Assembly: GCA_013297575.1 (NCBI GenBank)
Contig: JAAFHO010000223.1
Coordinates: forward strand, 1 to 8,291
DNA: 8,291 nt
Reading direction: 5' to 3'
DNA from: Chitinophagales bacterium
GTDB taxonomy: Bacteria > Bacteroidota > Bacteroidia > Chitinophagales > Saprospiraceae
Within the stretch, counting starts at the first letter, position 1; the number at the start of each line of letters is the position of its first letter. The notes under the pieces were generated by a model that was given only the letters and a program-made list of their open reading frames with translations, did not search any database and was not told the origin of the DNA. The position numbers and the translations under genes are program-made. Of this stretch, positions 1 to 6,718 are shown one piece after another.

Positions 1-1137
1 AACGGCCAAAATACCACCCAAGGCGGTACACACCTCAATGCCTTCAGAGAGGGCCTGATCAAAGTAGTACGCGACCACTTCAAAAAACAATTTGATGCCA
101 AGGACATTCGCGAAAGTATCATTGTGGCCGTATCGGTACGTGTAGAAGATCCCGTTTTTGAAAGCCAAACCAAAACACGGCTCGGCTCCGAACGTATGGC
201 ACCCGATGGCCCTGCGATTCGGACATTTATGAACGATTTTTTGGCGCGCGAACTGGATAATTTCTTGCATAAAAACCCAGAAGTTTCCAAAGAACTCCTC
301 AAACGCATCCAACAAAGCGAACGCGAGCGCAAAGAAATCGCCGATGTTAAAAAAATCGCCAATGAACGCGCTAAAAAAGCAAATATCCACAACAAAAAAC
401 TCCGCGATTGCCGTTACCACCTCAACGAAAAATGTACCGACGAGCAGAAAATGGCCAGTACCATTTTTATCACCGAGGGAGATTCTGCCAGTGGATCTTT
501 GACCAAATCGCGTGATGTGGCCTCTCAAGCGGTATTTAGTTTGCGCGGTAAACCATTGAACTGTTATGGCTTAACCAAAAAGATCGTTTATCAAAACGAG
601 GAGTTCAACCTACTCCAGCACGCACTCAATATCGAGGATTCGATGGACGACCTGCGCTACAACCGCGTGGTAGTTGCCACCGATGCCGATGTGGATGGCA
701 TGCACATTCGGTTGTTGTTATTGACCTTCTTTTTGCAGTTTTTCCCTGATTTGGTGCGCAATGGCCACTTGTTTATCCTCGACACACCGCTGTTCCGGGT
801 GCGCGACAAACAACATACCCATTATTGCTATTCAGAAACGGAAAAACAGCAGGCGATCAAAAAACTACGCGGCAAACCCGAAATTACCCGATTTAAGGGT
901 TTGGGAGAAATTAGCCCCAATGAGTTTAGCGCATTTATCAACGAAAATATCCGCCTCGATCCCGTTATCCTCACCGAGGACATGAATATCGACCATGTAT
1001 TGGATTATTATATGGGCAAAAACACTCCAGAGCGACAAGATTTTATTATTGAAAACTTGCGCGTTGAATTGGATGTGATTGATACGCCAGAAGAGGAAGC
1101 ACAGATTTTGCCGGAAGTGGTGGAAGAGGAGGTGTAA
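1..1137 (+). CDS. parE: DNA topoisomerase IV subunit B (ParE), C-terminal part, 5' truncated by window
   Basis: The frame is open from base 1 and ends at TAA 1135-1137, so 378 residues are visible. About 240 N-terminal residues (most of the GHKL ATPase domain) are missing, judged from the usual ParE length near 620. The visible part starts in the transducer domain with NGQNTTQGGTH. The TOPRIM domain follows, with the catalytic glutamate in FITEGDSASGS (visible residue 159) and the metal-binding aspartates in DADVDG (228, 230, 232). Near the end are ITRFKGLGEISP and the YMGKNTPERQ segment. The enzyme is the ATPase/TOPRIM half of the type II topoisomerase that unlinks daughter chromosomes. The EGDSASGS-LTKSRD form, instead of EGDSAGGSAKQGR, is what I recall for Bacteroidota ParE and argues against GyrB. 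The first start codon in view (GTG 124) is internal. No parC follows; the gene is closed by a terminator. Confidence 0.93.
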   Translation, partial: NGQNTTQGGTHLNAFREGLIKVVRDHFKKQFDAKDIRESIIVAVSVRVEDPVFESQTKTRLGSERMAPDGPAIRTFMNDFLARELDNFLHKNPEVSKELLKRIQQSERERKEIADVKKIANERAKKANIHNKKLRDCRYHLNEKCTDEQKMASTIFITEGDSASGSLTKSRDVASQAVFSLRGKPLNCYGLTKKIVYQNEEFNLLQHALNIEDSMDDLRYNRVVVATDADVDGMHIRLLLLTFFLQFFPDLVRNGHLFILDTPLFRVRDKQHTHYCYSETEKQQAIKKLRGKPEITRFKGLGEISPNEFSAFINENIRLDPVILTEDMNIDHVLDYYMGKNTPERQDFIIENLRVELDVIDTPEEEAQILPEVVEEEV

Positions 1138-1210
1138 ATGGACAAGGACAGTATGACATTGTACGTGTTCAAATCCTAGTTTTTCAAACGAAGTACTTGG
1201 GCATAATTAA

Positions 1211-1260
1211 TAATAAAAAAAGCCGATTAAACGTTAGATTTTGATCGGCTTTTTTTATTA
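1211..1260. terminator. Strong intrinsic terminator after parE, possibly bidirectional
   Basis: A perfect 17-base inverted repeat pairs 1211-1227 with 1244-1260. The GC core is GCCGAT/ATCGGC, flanked by seven A on the left and seven T on the right. The 16-base spacer can pair further through T-G and A-T pairs, leaving a loop of about 8 bases. Because the A-run makes a T-run on the other strand, it could stop transcription in both directions, although no minus-strand gene is visible nearby. Confidence 0.85.
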
Positions 1261-1387
1261 CATCTATTTATATCGCATGCTTATCCTTTGTATTTTCAGG
1301 TACTTACCGTGTATATAATTTGACAGTAAGATAAGTAAAGCTACTACACTTCCCTCCATTTTTTTTACCATCCACAAAAAATTATCC

Positions 1388-1395
1388 TATCTTTG
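1388..1395 (+). promoter_or_regulatory. Putative Bacteroidota -7 box for the secreted T9SS protein
   Basis: TATCTTTG matches the Bacteroidota -7 consensus TAnnTTTG exactly. The -33 region at the usual 19-base spacing reads TTAC (1365-1368), so it is weak. Transcription would start near 1400, giving a leader of about 105 bases before the ATG at 1505. Bases 1261-1387 and 1442-1504 show nothing else I can support. Confidence 0.45.
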
Positions 1396-1441
1396 TATCG
1401 TTAAGCAACAGTCATTATTTTTACGTTGTTAAGGAACGATA
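1396..1441 (+). repeat. Spaced inverted repeat at the expected transcription start
   Basis: TATCGTT (1396-1402) is mirrored by AACGATA (1435-1441). Inside it, AACA (1407-1410) pairs with TGTT (1427-1430) and two G-T pairs can extend this stem. It begins directly after the -7 box. It could act as a two-half-site operator or, if it lies mostly downstream of the start, as a hairpin in the mRNA leader. The sequence alone does not decide between these. Confidence 0.4.
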
Positions 1442-1504
1442 AAACAATAATGCTGCAGCCCACTCATATCTTATCTCACGGATTTCAATACTAAAAAACA
1501 GGCT

Positions 1505-4261
1505 ATGCTTCCGAACACTACACGCCTCCTTAAACTCAAATATTTAGCCATTTTATTGGCTTTTTTGCCCATTTCCCTTTGGGCCACGCACAACCGTGCA
1601 GGCGAAATACATATTGAACAGATTGGTCCATTGACCATTCGCGCCACTATTATTACTTGGACAAAAACAAGTAGTTCGAGTGTGGATCGCGATTCACTTG
1701 ATATTTGTTGGGGCGATGGCTCCCCCTGCGAAGTCGTTTTTCGCTCCAATGGCAATGGTGTACCCCAACCCAACGACGTAAAATACAATACCTATATTGC
1801 AGTACATACTTATGCGGGACAAGCAACTTATGTCGTTTCTATGACCGATTTGAACCGGATTGCAGGGATTATTAACGTAAATCCGCCTACTTCCGATTTG
1901 GTGCCATTTCATATCGAAACCAGTTTTACGTTCCAAAGTGTGCAATTTGGCGTGATGAATACTACGCCCTATTTGCTACAACCCCCTATTGACCGCGCTT
2001 GTGTGGGTAAGCCATTTAAGCACAATCCGAATGCTTTTGATCCCGATGGCGATAGTATTTCGTATCAATTGATCGTTCCATTGCAGTATGTTAATGAACA
2101 AGTCCCCAATTATAGTTTCCCAAATCAGGTAAGTCCGGGGCCCAATAATATACTCCAACTCAATCCGGTTACCGGTGATATGATCTGGCTGACCCCGCAA
2201 GTGGCTGGCGATTACAATATTGCCTTTTATATCATTTCGTGGCGAAAAGGAGTCCCTATTGACTCCACTATCCGCGATATGCAGATTTTTGTGTCCAAAT
2301 GCGACAATAATCCACCCGAGGTAACCACTATGGATAAATTTTGCGTGGTGGCAGGCCAAACCGTAGCTTTCAAAGTATCGGCCAATGATATAGATACCGC
2401 AGATCAAATTATGCTAACTGCCTTGGGAGGGCCATTGAGTTCGCCTTATAGTCCCGCTACTTTTACAGTACCAATGGGCTGGAAAGACCCTGTTTTGGAG
2501 GGTGAATTTAAGTGGATCACAGATTGCGAGCATATTTCTAACCAACCATATGTCGTGGTGTTTAAAGCCACAGATACGATTAGCCCTTCAGTGCCCAAAT
2601 TGTCGGATCTTAAAAGTGTCAGTATCAAAGTGGTAGGCCCTGCCCCCGAGGATGTACAAGCCAATAATGGTAGCGGGGAAGTAGAAATCACCTGGGCCAA
2701 GCCTTATTTTTGTGAGGCGACCGACAATAATTATTTTTATGGTTTTTCGGTGTGGCGGCGCGAAGGCAGTAACCCTTTTGTGCCCGATACTTGCGCGCCC
2801 GGTTTGGCGGGCAAGGGCTATACGGAATTGATTTTTGTGACCCGAACCGTAAAAGATGGGCGTTATTATTTCAAAGATACCAATGTGCAGCCCGGGCGCA
2901 CCTATTGTTATAGGGTATTGGCCAAATTTGCCCGTTCTACGTCGGGTGGTTCGCCGTATAATATTGTAGAAGGACTGGCCTCACCGGAAATTTGTGTTCA
3001 ATTGCCCCGCCAGATACCTGTTATCACCAATGCTTCGGTGGAAACAACCTCCAATACTGCGGGTAACATAAAAGTCTGCTGGTCGAAACCACTTGCACTC
3101 GATCTCGATACCATACTCAACCCAGGGCCATACCGATACCAAGTGCTACGAGGCAATGGTTTTTCAGGTGGTACGGTAGAAATACCCGGCGCGTCTTTTA
3201 CTGCACCGTTATTTTATTTGGCCAATGATACTTGTTTTACCGATACTGGCCTCAATACAGCCGATGGGCCATTTCATTATCAAGTAGCCTTTTATGTCAA
3301 TGGGAACACGATACCATTAGGTTCGACCCTCGAAGCGTCAACCGTATTTTTAAATGTAGCCGCTTCGGATAAAAAAACGATATTGAGTTGGCAAGAAAAA
3401 GTGCCTTGGGGCAATTACGAATACGAGGTATATCGACTGAATAATGCGACTAATATCTTCGATTTGATTGCCAAAACAGCATCAGGCCGCTACGAAGATC
3501 GAAATTTGATCAATGGGCAAACCTACTGTTATAAAATAAGAAGTTTAGGCAGTTATGGCGTGGATGGTATTGCGTCGCCGCTGTACAATTGGAGCGAAGA
3601 AGAATGTGGCGTACCAATAGATACGGTGCCGCCATGCGCACCCAAATTGACGATAACCAACCGTTGTACCTTGGGCGATGTTGTGGTTGCGCCCGATCCA
3701 CCGTATGAAAATGTGCTTACTTGGACCAATCCTGCCAATGAATGCCCCGATAATAGCGATTTGGTCGGTTACAAAATATGGTTTACCCCCAATACTACCA
3801 CACCATTTACGCTACTGAAAACCATTAACGATAAAAACATGCTCAGTTTTACCCACGAGTTAGCGGGATCTTTAGCGGGTTGTTACGTCGTTACGGCATT
3901 CGATTCTACGGGCAATGAAAGCCCCAAAACAGATAGTATTTGCGTGGTCAATTGTGCATTTTACGAGTTACCCAATGCATTTACACCCAATGGCGATGGC
4001 AGTAATGATGTGTTTGAGCCATTTCCCGGTTGGCGTTTTGTAGATCGCGTGGATATGCAGATTTTTAACCGTTGGGGCAATCTAGTTTTTGAAACAACAG
4101 ACCCCGCGATCCAATGGAAAGGTATCCAATCCGATGGCAAAACCGTAGCCGATGGCACTTATTTTTATATCTGTAGGGTGTATATACCCACCTTAGATGG
4201 TGTATCATTCGAGTTCAGCACATTGAAAGGCTGGATAGAGGTGTTGCAGAATGGGCGATAA
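1505..4261 (+). CDS. Secreted multidomain protein with T9SS type B (gliding-motility-associated) sorting domain
   Basis: This is a 918-residue protein. Residues 1-27 form a signal peptide: basic start, hydrophobic core from about 13 to 25, likely cleavage after SLWA. The mature protein opens with THNRAGEI and continues to about 150 in a region I recall at the N-terminus of many large Bacteroidota surface proteins. Two Ig/cadherin-like modules follow (about 160-265 and 268-378), then four fibronectin III-like modules (about 380-498, 506-616, 618-703, 708-818). Two of these carry matching TYCYRV/TYCYKI strands at 466 and 673. The tail, 822-918, is a type B sorting domain with LPNAFTPNGDG, FNRWGNLVFE and DGTYFY. 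About 21 cysteines suggest disulfides outside the cell. By family knowledge the tail directs export by T9SS to the cell surface or medium; adhesion or matrix binding is inference. There is no catalytic motif. ATG 1505 is chosen because the signal peptide follows directly. Confidence 0.9.
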   Translation: MLPNTTRLLKLKYLAILLAFLPISLWATHNRAGEIHIEQIGPLTIRATIITWTKTSSSSVDRDSLDICWGDGSPCEVVFRSNGNGVPQPNDVKYNTYIAVHTYAGQATYVVSMTDLNRIAGIINVNPPTSDLVPFHIETSFTFQSVQFGVMNTTPYLLQPPIDRACVGKPFKHNPNAFDPDGDSISYQLIVPLQYVNEQVPNYSFPNQVSPGPNNILQLNPVTGDMIWLTPQVAGDYNIAFYIISWRKGVPIDSTIRDMQIFVSKCDNNPPEVTTMDKFCVVAGQTVAFKVSANDIDTADQIMLTALGGPLSSPYSPATFTVPMGWKDPVLEGEFKWITDCEHISNQPYVVVFKATDTISPSVPKLSDLKSVSIKVVGPAPEDVQANNGSGEVEITWAKPYFCEATDNNYFYGFSVWRREGSNPFVPDTCAPGLAGKGYTELIFVTRTVKDGRYYFKDTNVQPGRTYCYRVLAKFARSTSGGSPYNIVEGLASPEICVQLPRQIPVITNASVETTSNTAGNIKVCWSKPLALDLDTILNPGPYRYQVLRGNGFSGGTVEIPGASFTAPLFYLANDTCFTDTGLNTADGPFHYQVAFYVNGNTIPLGSTLEASTVFLNVAASDKKTILSWQEKVPWGNYEYEVYRLNNATNIFDLIAKTASGRYEDRNLINGQTYCYKIRSLGSYGVDGIASPLYNWSEEECGVPIDTVPPCAPKLTITNRCTLGDVVVAPDPPYENVLTWTNPANECPDNSDLVGYKIWFTPNTTTPFTLLKTINDKNMLSFTHELAGSLAGCYVVTAFDSTGNESPKTDSICVVNCAFYELPNAFTPNGDGSNDVFEPFPGWRFVDRVDMQIFNRWGNLVFETTDPAIQWKGIQSDGKTVADGTYFYICRVYIPTLDGVSFEFSTLKGWIEVLQNGR

Positions 4262-4311
4262 ACAGCCAGCAACGGCGGACAAAAAACCAAATTAATAGCG
4301 CATTATTATCA

Positions 4312-4319
4312 GAACTTTG
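4312..4319 (+). promoter_or_regulatory. Putative -7 box of the LytS/LytTR unit, 4 bases before the start codon
   Basis: GAACTTTG differs from TAnnTTTG only at the first base. It ends 4 bases before ATG 4324, so the predicted transcription start falls at or next to the start codon and the mRNA would be leaderless. No clear -33 box is seen at the usual spacing. The 62-base gap after the secreted-protein gene has no terminator hairpin, so read-through from upstream is also possible. Confidence 0.35.
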
Positions 4320-4323
4320 CAGC

Positions 4324-5325
4324 ATGAAAAACAGGTGGTTATTACATGCCGGATTTTGGCTGGCCTATTGGTTTGTTTTTATGTTCACTTATGGCAATTT
4401 TGAAGGAAGTTGGAAAAAATTTGCCATTTGTGAAGCCGTTCAAATGCCCGCCAGGATGTTGGCTACCTATCTGTCCTTTTGGTGTTTTGACCGCCTTAGG
4501 CCGTTTGGGAAAGCATTTGCTGGGATTGCCGGAGCAGTTATGCTGGGTGGTCTTATTGTCCGTTTTATAAAAATGGTATATATCGCCCCTGTTTGGTTTC
4601 CGACTTCACCTTTTCACTTTTTTAGTTTGCGTTTGGTTACCGATACCTTTGATTCGGCATTGGCTGCCGGAGCGGCGCTCACAATTCGTTTGTATTTCCG
4701 CCAGCAAGATTTTTTACGGCGCGAATCGGCATTGCGTTCGGAAAAACTAGACGCGGAATTGAGGGCTTTGAAAAATCAACTCAACCCCCATTTTTTGTTC
4801 AATACCATCAATAACCTTTATGCGTTGGCGCGGGTAAAATCAGAAAAAACGGCACCCGTTGCGCTACAATTGGCCAGTTTACTGCGTTATTTACTCTATG
4901 ATTCTACGGCACAAACAGTCAAAATAGAACAAGAAATAAATCATTTACAGCAGTATATGGCATTGGAGAAATTGCGTTTTGATGAAGACCGGCTCACTGT
5001 TCAGTTTGATACGGATATTGATGATGCGCAACAAGCAGTTACGCCCTTACTCATGTTGCCTTTGGTGGAAAACGCATTTAAACATGGTGCCAGCGAACTC
5101 CTAGATGAGGCTTGGGTAAAAGTGCGTATCCAATTAAAAAATAAAGTGCTGGATATGGTGGTCGAAAACTCAAAAGCAGAAGAATCCTCCAATAATGCCC
5201 AAAAAGGGATTGGTTTGCAAAATATACGCCGGCAATTGGAGCTCATTTATCCCAACACGGGCACACTGACCACCAGCGAAACAGAAAACGCCTATACTGC
5301 TCAATTAAAAATTACCTATCCATGA
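4324..5325 (+). CDS. LytS/YehU-type membrane sensor histidine kinase
   Basis: This 333-residue protein has four hydrophobic segments, about 6-24, 42-57, 65-84 and 105-125, so it sits in the inner membrane with almost no periplasmic sensor domain. A charged helix (126-150) leads to the phosphoacceptor motif NQLNPHFLFNTINNLY with His156 (His_kinase family, Pfam PF06580). The ATPase part has LPLVENAFKHG with Asn250 and GIGLQNIRRQL with Gly295 and Gly297. These motifs are complete, so the kinase should be active. It should phosphorylate the LytTR regulator encoded by the next gene, whose ATG overlaps this stop codon (ATGA, 5322-5325). The signal is unknown; ligand sensing within the membrane is usual for the class. 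No Shine-Dalgarno sequence precedes the ATG; a -7-like box lies immediately upstream. Confidence 0.93.
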   Translation: MKNRWLLHAGFWLAYWFVFMFTYGNFEGSWKKFAICEAVQMPARMLATYLSFWCFDRLRPFGKAFAGIAGAVMLGGLIVRFIKMVYIAPVWFPTSPFHFFSLRLVTDTFDSALAAGAALTIRLYFRQQDFLRRESALRSEKLDAELRALKNQLNPHFLFNTINNLYALARVKSEKTAPVALQLASLLRYLLYDSTAQTVKIEQEINHLQQYMALEKLRFDEDRLTVQFDTDIDDAQQAVTPLLMLPLVENAFKHGASELLDEAWVKVRIQLKNKVLDMVVENSKAEESSNNAQKGIGLQNIRRQLELIYPNTGTLTTSETENAYTAQLKITYP

Positions 5326-6020
5326 TTACCTTAAATTGTTTGATTGTAGAAGATGAACCGCTCGCTGCTCAGGTATTAGAAGAGTATATTCAATTTGTTC
5401 CATGGATGCACTATGTAGGCCGCTGTTCCAATGCATTACAAGCCGCAGAAGCGATGCAAACTCAATTGGTGGATATTCTTTTTTTGGATATTCACTTACC
5501 GGGACTAAAAGGACTTGATTTTTTTCGATCTTTGAGCAATCCTCCGCAAACCATCGTTACCACGGCGTATCACGAGTACGCCATTGAAGGTTTTGAGTTA
5601 AATGTGACCGATTATTTGCTCAAACCTATTCCATTTGAACGTTTTTTTCAAGCAATAAATAAAATTAAACGCCCCGATTTGCTAGGCAGCCACGTGCATA
5701 AGGGTCGGAAATTTTACTTTTTTAATGTCAATAAAAAAATGGTGCGGGTATGGCTCGACGAAATTGTGATGGTAGAGAGCCTCCGCGAGTACGTGCGTAT
5801 TTATATGTCCAATGGCGATTCCATAATGACTAAATATCCCCTTTCTTCGCTGGAGATCATGTTAAAAGAGCATCAATTTGTGCGCGTACATCGGTCTTTT
5901 TTAGTCGCTATTCCACATATTTCGGCATATTCCCTTACCGAAATAAACGCAGGCGGTCATACTATACCCGTAGGAAGGCAATACAAATTGGCTGTAATGG
6001 AGGTGTTGGAAAAACTTTGA
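5322..6020 (+). CDS. LytTR-family response regulator
   Basis: This 232-residue protein is complete. The receiver domain (about 1-118) has the acidic pair Glu10/Asp11, phosphoacceptor Asp56 in LFLDIHLPG, Thr80/Thr81, and Lys101 in YLLKPIPF. The LytTR DNA-binding domain (about 127-232) contains FYFFNVNKKMVRV, the IVMVESLREYVRI strand and the typical FVRVHRSFLV motif, ending with IPVGRQYK. By family knowledge, phosphorylation at Asp56 by the LytS-type partner promotes dimerisation and binding to direct-repeat promoter sites. The 4-base overlap with the kinase gene points to translational coupling. Target genes are not shown by the sequence; the secreted-protein gene upstream is one candidate, by position only. 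I give no gene symbol because such pairs occur in many paralogous copies in this phylum. Confidence 0.93.
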   Translation: MITLNCLIVEDEPLAAQVLEEYIQFVPWMHYVGRCSNALQAAEAMQTQLVDILFLDIHLPGLKGLDFFRSLSNPPQTIVTTAYHEYAIEGFELNVTDYLLKPIPFERFFQAINKIKRPDLLGSHVHKGRKFYFFNVNKKMVRVWLDEIVMVESLREYVRIYMSNGDSIMTKYPLSSLEIMLKEHQFVRVHRSFLVAIPHISAYSLTEINAGGHTIPVGRQYKLAVMEVLEKL

Positions 6021-6043
6021 TCTTTATTTAAGATCATCTTTTT
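6018..6043 (+). terminator. Weak intrinsic terminator overlapping the LytTR stop codon
   Basis: TGATCTT (6018-6024) pairs with AAGATCA (6030-6036) around a 5-base loop, and a T-rich run follows (6037-6043). The left arm begins with the TGA stop codon itself. The 7-bp stem is AT-rich, so termination may be partial. Confidence 0.5.
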
Positions 6044-6141
6044 GAATCTTGTATGCATCGTTTTTTAATGAAGTTGAATTTTGTATTTAATTAATATTTA
6101 AAACGCGTTACAGTTCTAAAACTCTAATAAAACAAAAAAAT

Positions 6142-6172
6142 CTTGCGATATTGATTAATTACATTATCTTTG
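6142..6172 (+). promoter_or_regulatory. Promoter of the cold-shock gene
   Basis: CTTG (6142-6145) and TATCTTTG (6165-6172) are separated by 19 bases, matching the Bacteroidota -33/-7 layout with an exact TAnnTTTG. This is the best promoter in the window. Transcription would start near 6177, almost 200 bases before the cold-shock ATG. Bases 6044-6141 are very AT-rich and hold nothing else I can name. Confidence 0.6.
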
Positions 6173-6176
6173 CGCC

Positions 6177-6370
6177 AGTTTTGTGCTTTTGCGTTAAAGT
6201 TAAGTACCGATTATTTGCCTCATCCATTATTTCTTTAGTCATTTTGACATTTGCAATCCTGCAAAAAGTCCAATTTCTTTAGTTTTTTCATGTTGCATTC
6301 ATCTTGGTGTTTGATGCTCTCCCTAAAGGTTCAAAACTATATTATTTTTCAATTTTTTAAATTTATTACA
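6177..6370 (+). promoter_or_regulatory. Long structured 5' leader of the cold-shock mRNA
   Basis: About 190 untranslated bases lie between the predicted start and ATG 6371. A hairpin stands in the middle: TTTGCA (6250-6255) pairs with TGCAAA (6260-6265) around ATCC, and GAC (6246-6248) pairs with GTC (6268-6270) outside a small internal loop. The last 40 bases are almost only A and T. Long leaders that refold with temperature and control translation are well known for cspA in Escherichia coli; a similar role here is inference from gene identity and leader length. Confidence 0.45.
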
Positions 6371-6565
6371 ATGCAAACAGGAACGGTTAAGTTCTTCAAT
6401 GAAACAAAAGGTTTCGGCTTTATTGTTGATGACGCTAATGGTCAAGAAATTTTCGTCCATGTAAGTGGTCTCAATGTTGAAATCCGCGAAGGTGACAAAG
6501 TTTCTTTCGAAACTCAACAAGGCCGAAAAGGTATTAATGCAGTAAATGTATCCGTAGTATCATAA
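6371..6565 (+). CDS. CspA-family cold-shock protein
   Basis: This 64-residue protein is a single cold-shock domain. RNP1 is KGFGFI (13-18) and RNP2 is EIFVHV (26-31); the aromatic residues Phe8, Phe15, Phe17 and Phe28 and His30 that stack on nucleic acid are present. The ending, GRKGINAVNVSVV, is also typical. The protein binds single-stranded RNA and DNA and is expected to act as an RNA chaperone in the cytoplasm; whether it is cold-induced cannot be read from the protein. The frame is open further upstream (TTG 6251, ATG 6290), but MQTGTVKFFNETKGFGFI is the usual family start and the upstream codons read as AT-rich leader. The gene is monocistronic, with a promoter at 6142-6172 and a terminator at 6588-6623. 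Confidence 0.95.
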   Translation: MQTGTVKFFNETKGFGFIVDDANGQEIFVHVSGLNVEIREGDKVSFETQQGRKGINAVNVSVVS

Positions 6566-6587
6566 ATATTACCTTGCAAGAGTACTT

Positions 6588-6623
6588 GAGCCGCTTCAGT
6601 TCGCTGGGGCGGCTCTTTTTTTT
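6588..6623 (+). terminator. Intrinsic terminator of the cold-shock gene
   Basis: GAGCCGC (6588-6594) pairs perfectly with GCGGCTC (6609-6615). The stem continues inward through two T-G pairs, C-G and A-T, to 11 bp around the hexaloop GTTCGC (6599-6604). Eight T follow (6616-6623). This is a textbook rho-independent terminator 22 bases after the stop codon. Confidence 0.9.
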
Positions 6624-6674
6624 GTATCTAAGTAATAATCTTCCTAGAATATATTTTTTTAAAGAACTAAGTTG

Positions 6675-6682
6675 CATATTTG
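6675..6682 (+). promoter_or_regulatory. Putative -7 box for the ATP-grasp gene
   Basis: CATATTTG differs from TAnnTTTG at the first base and is followed by CGCC, as at the cold-shock promoter. Transcription would start near 6687, about 32 bases before ATG 6719. No clear -33 box is visible; the region at that distance is a T-run. Confidence 0.35.
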
Positions 6683-6718
6683 CGCCGTATTATTTTACTT
6701 TATAAAACGACTCACACT

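Noticed and set aside
1138..1179. 13-codon open frame starting directly after the parE stop (TAAATG)
   Set aside because: Too short, no recognisable product and nothing to separate it from chance; it ends before the terminator.
1450..1494. Small upstream open frame of 14 codons in the leader of the secreted-protein gene
   Set aside because: Out of frame with the gene, no start signal and an unremarkable composition.
1976..2407. 143-codon open frame on the minus strand inside the secreted-protein gene
   Set aside because: It is a shadow of a well-supported gene, with no recognisable motif.
6251..6370. Longer cold-shock protein beginning at TTG 6251 or ATG 6290
   Set aside because: The added residues do not fit the family, while ATG 6371 gives the standard 64-residue start MQTGTVKFF.
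6680..6718. TTG start for the ATP-grasp protein, adding 13 residues
   Set aside because: The TTG is part of the likely -7 box; ATG 6719 begins the conserved-looking N-terminus.
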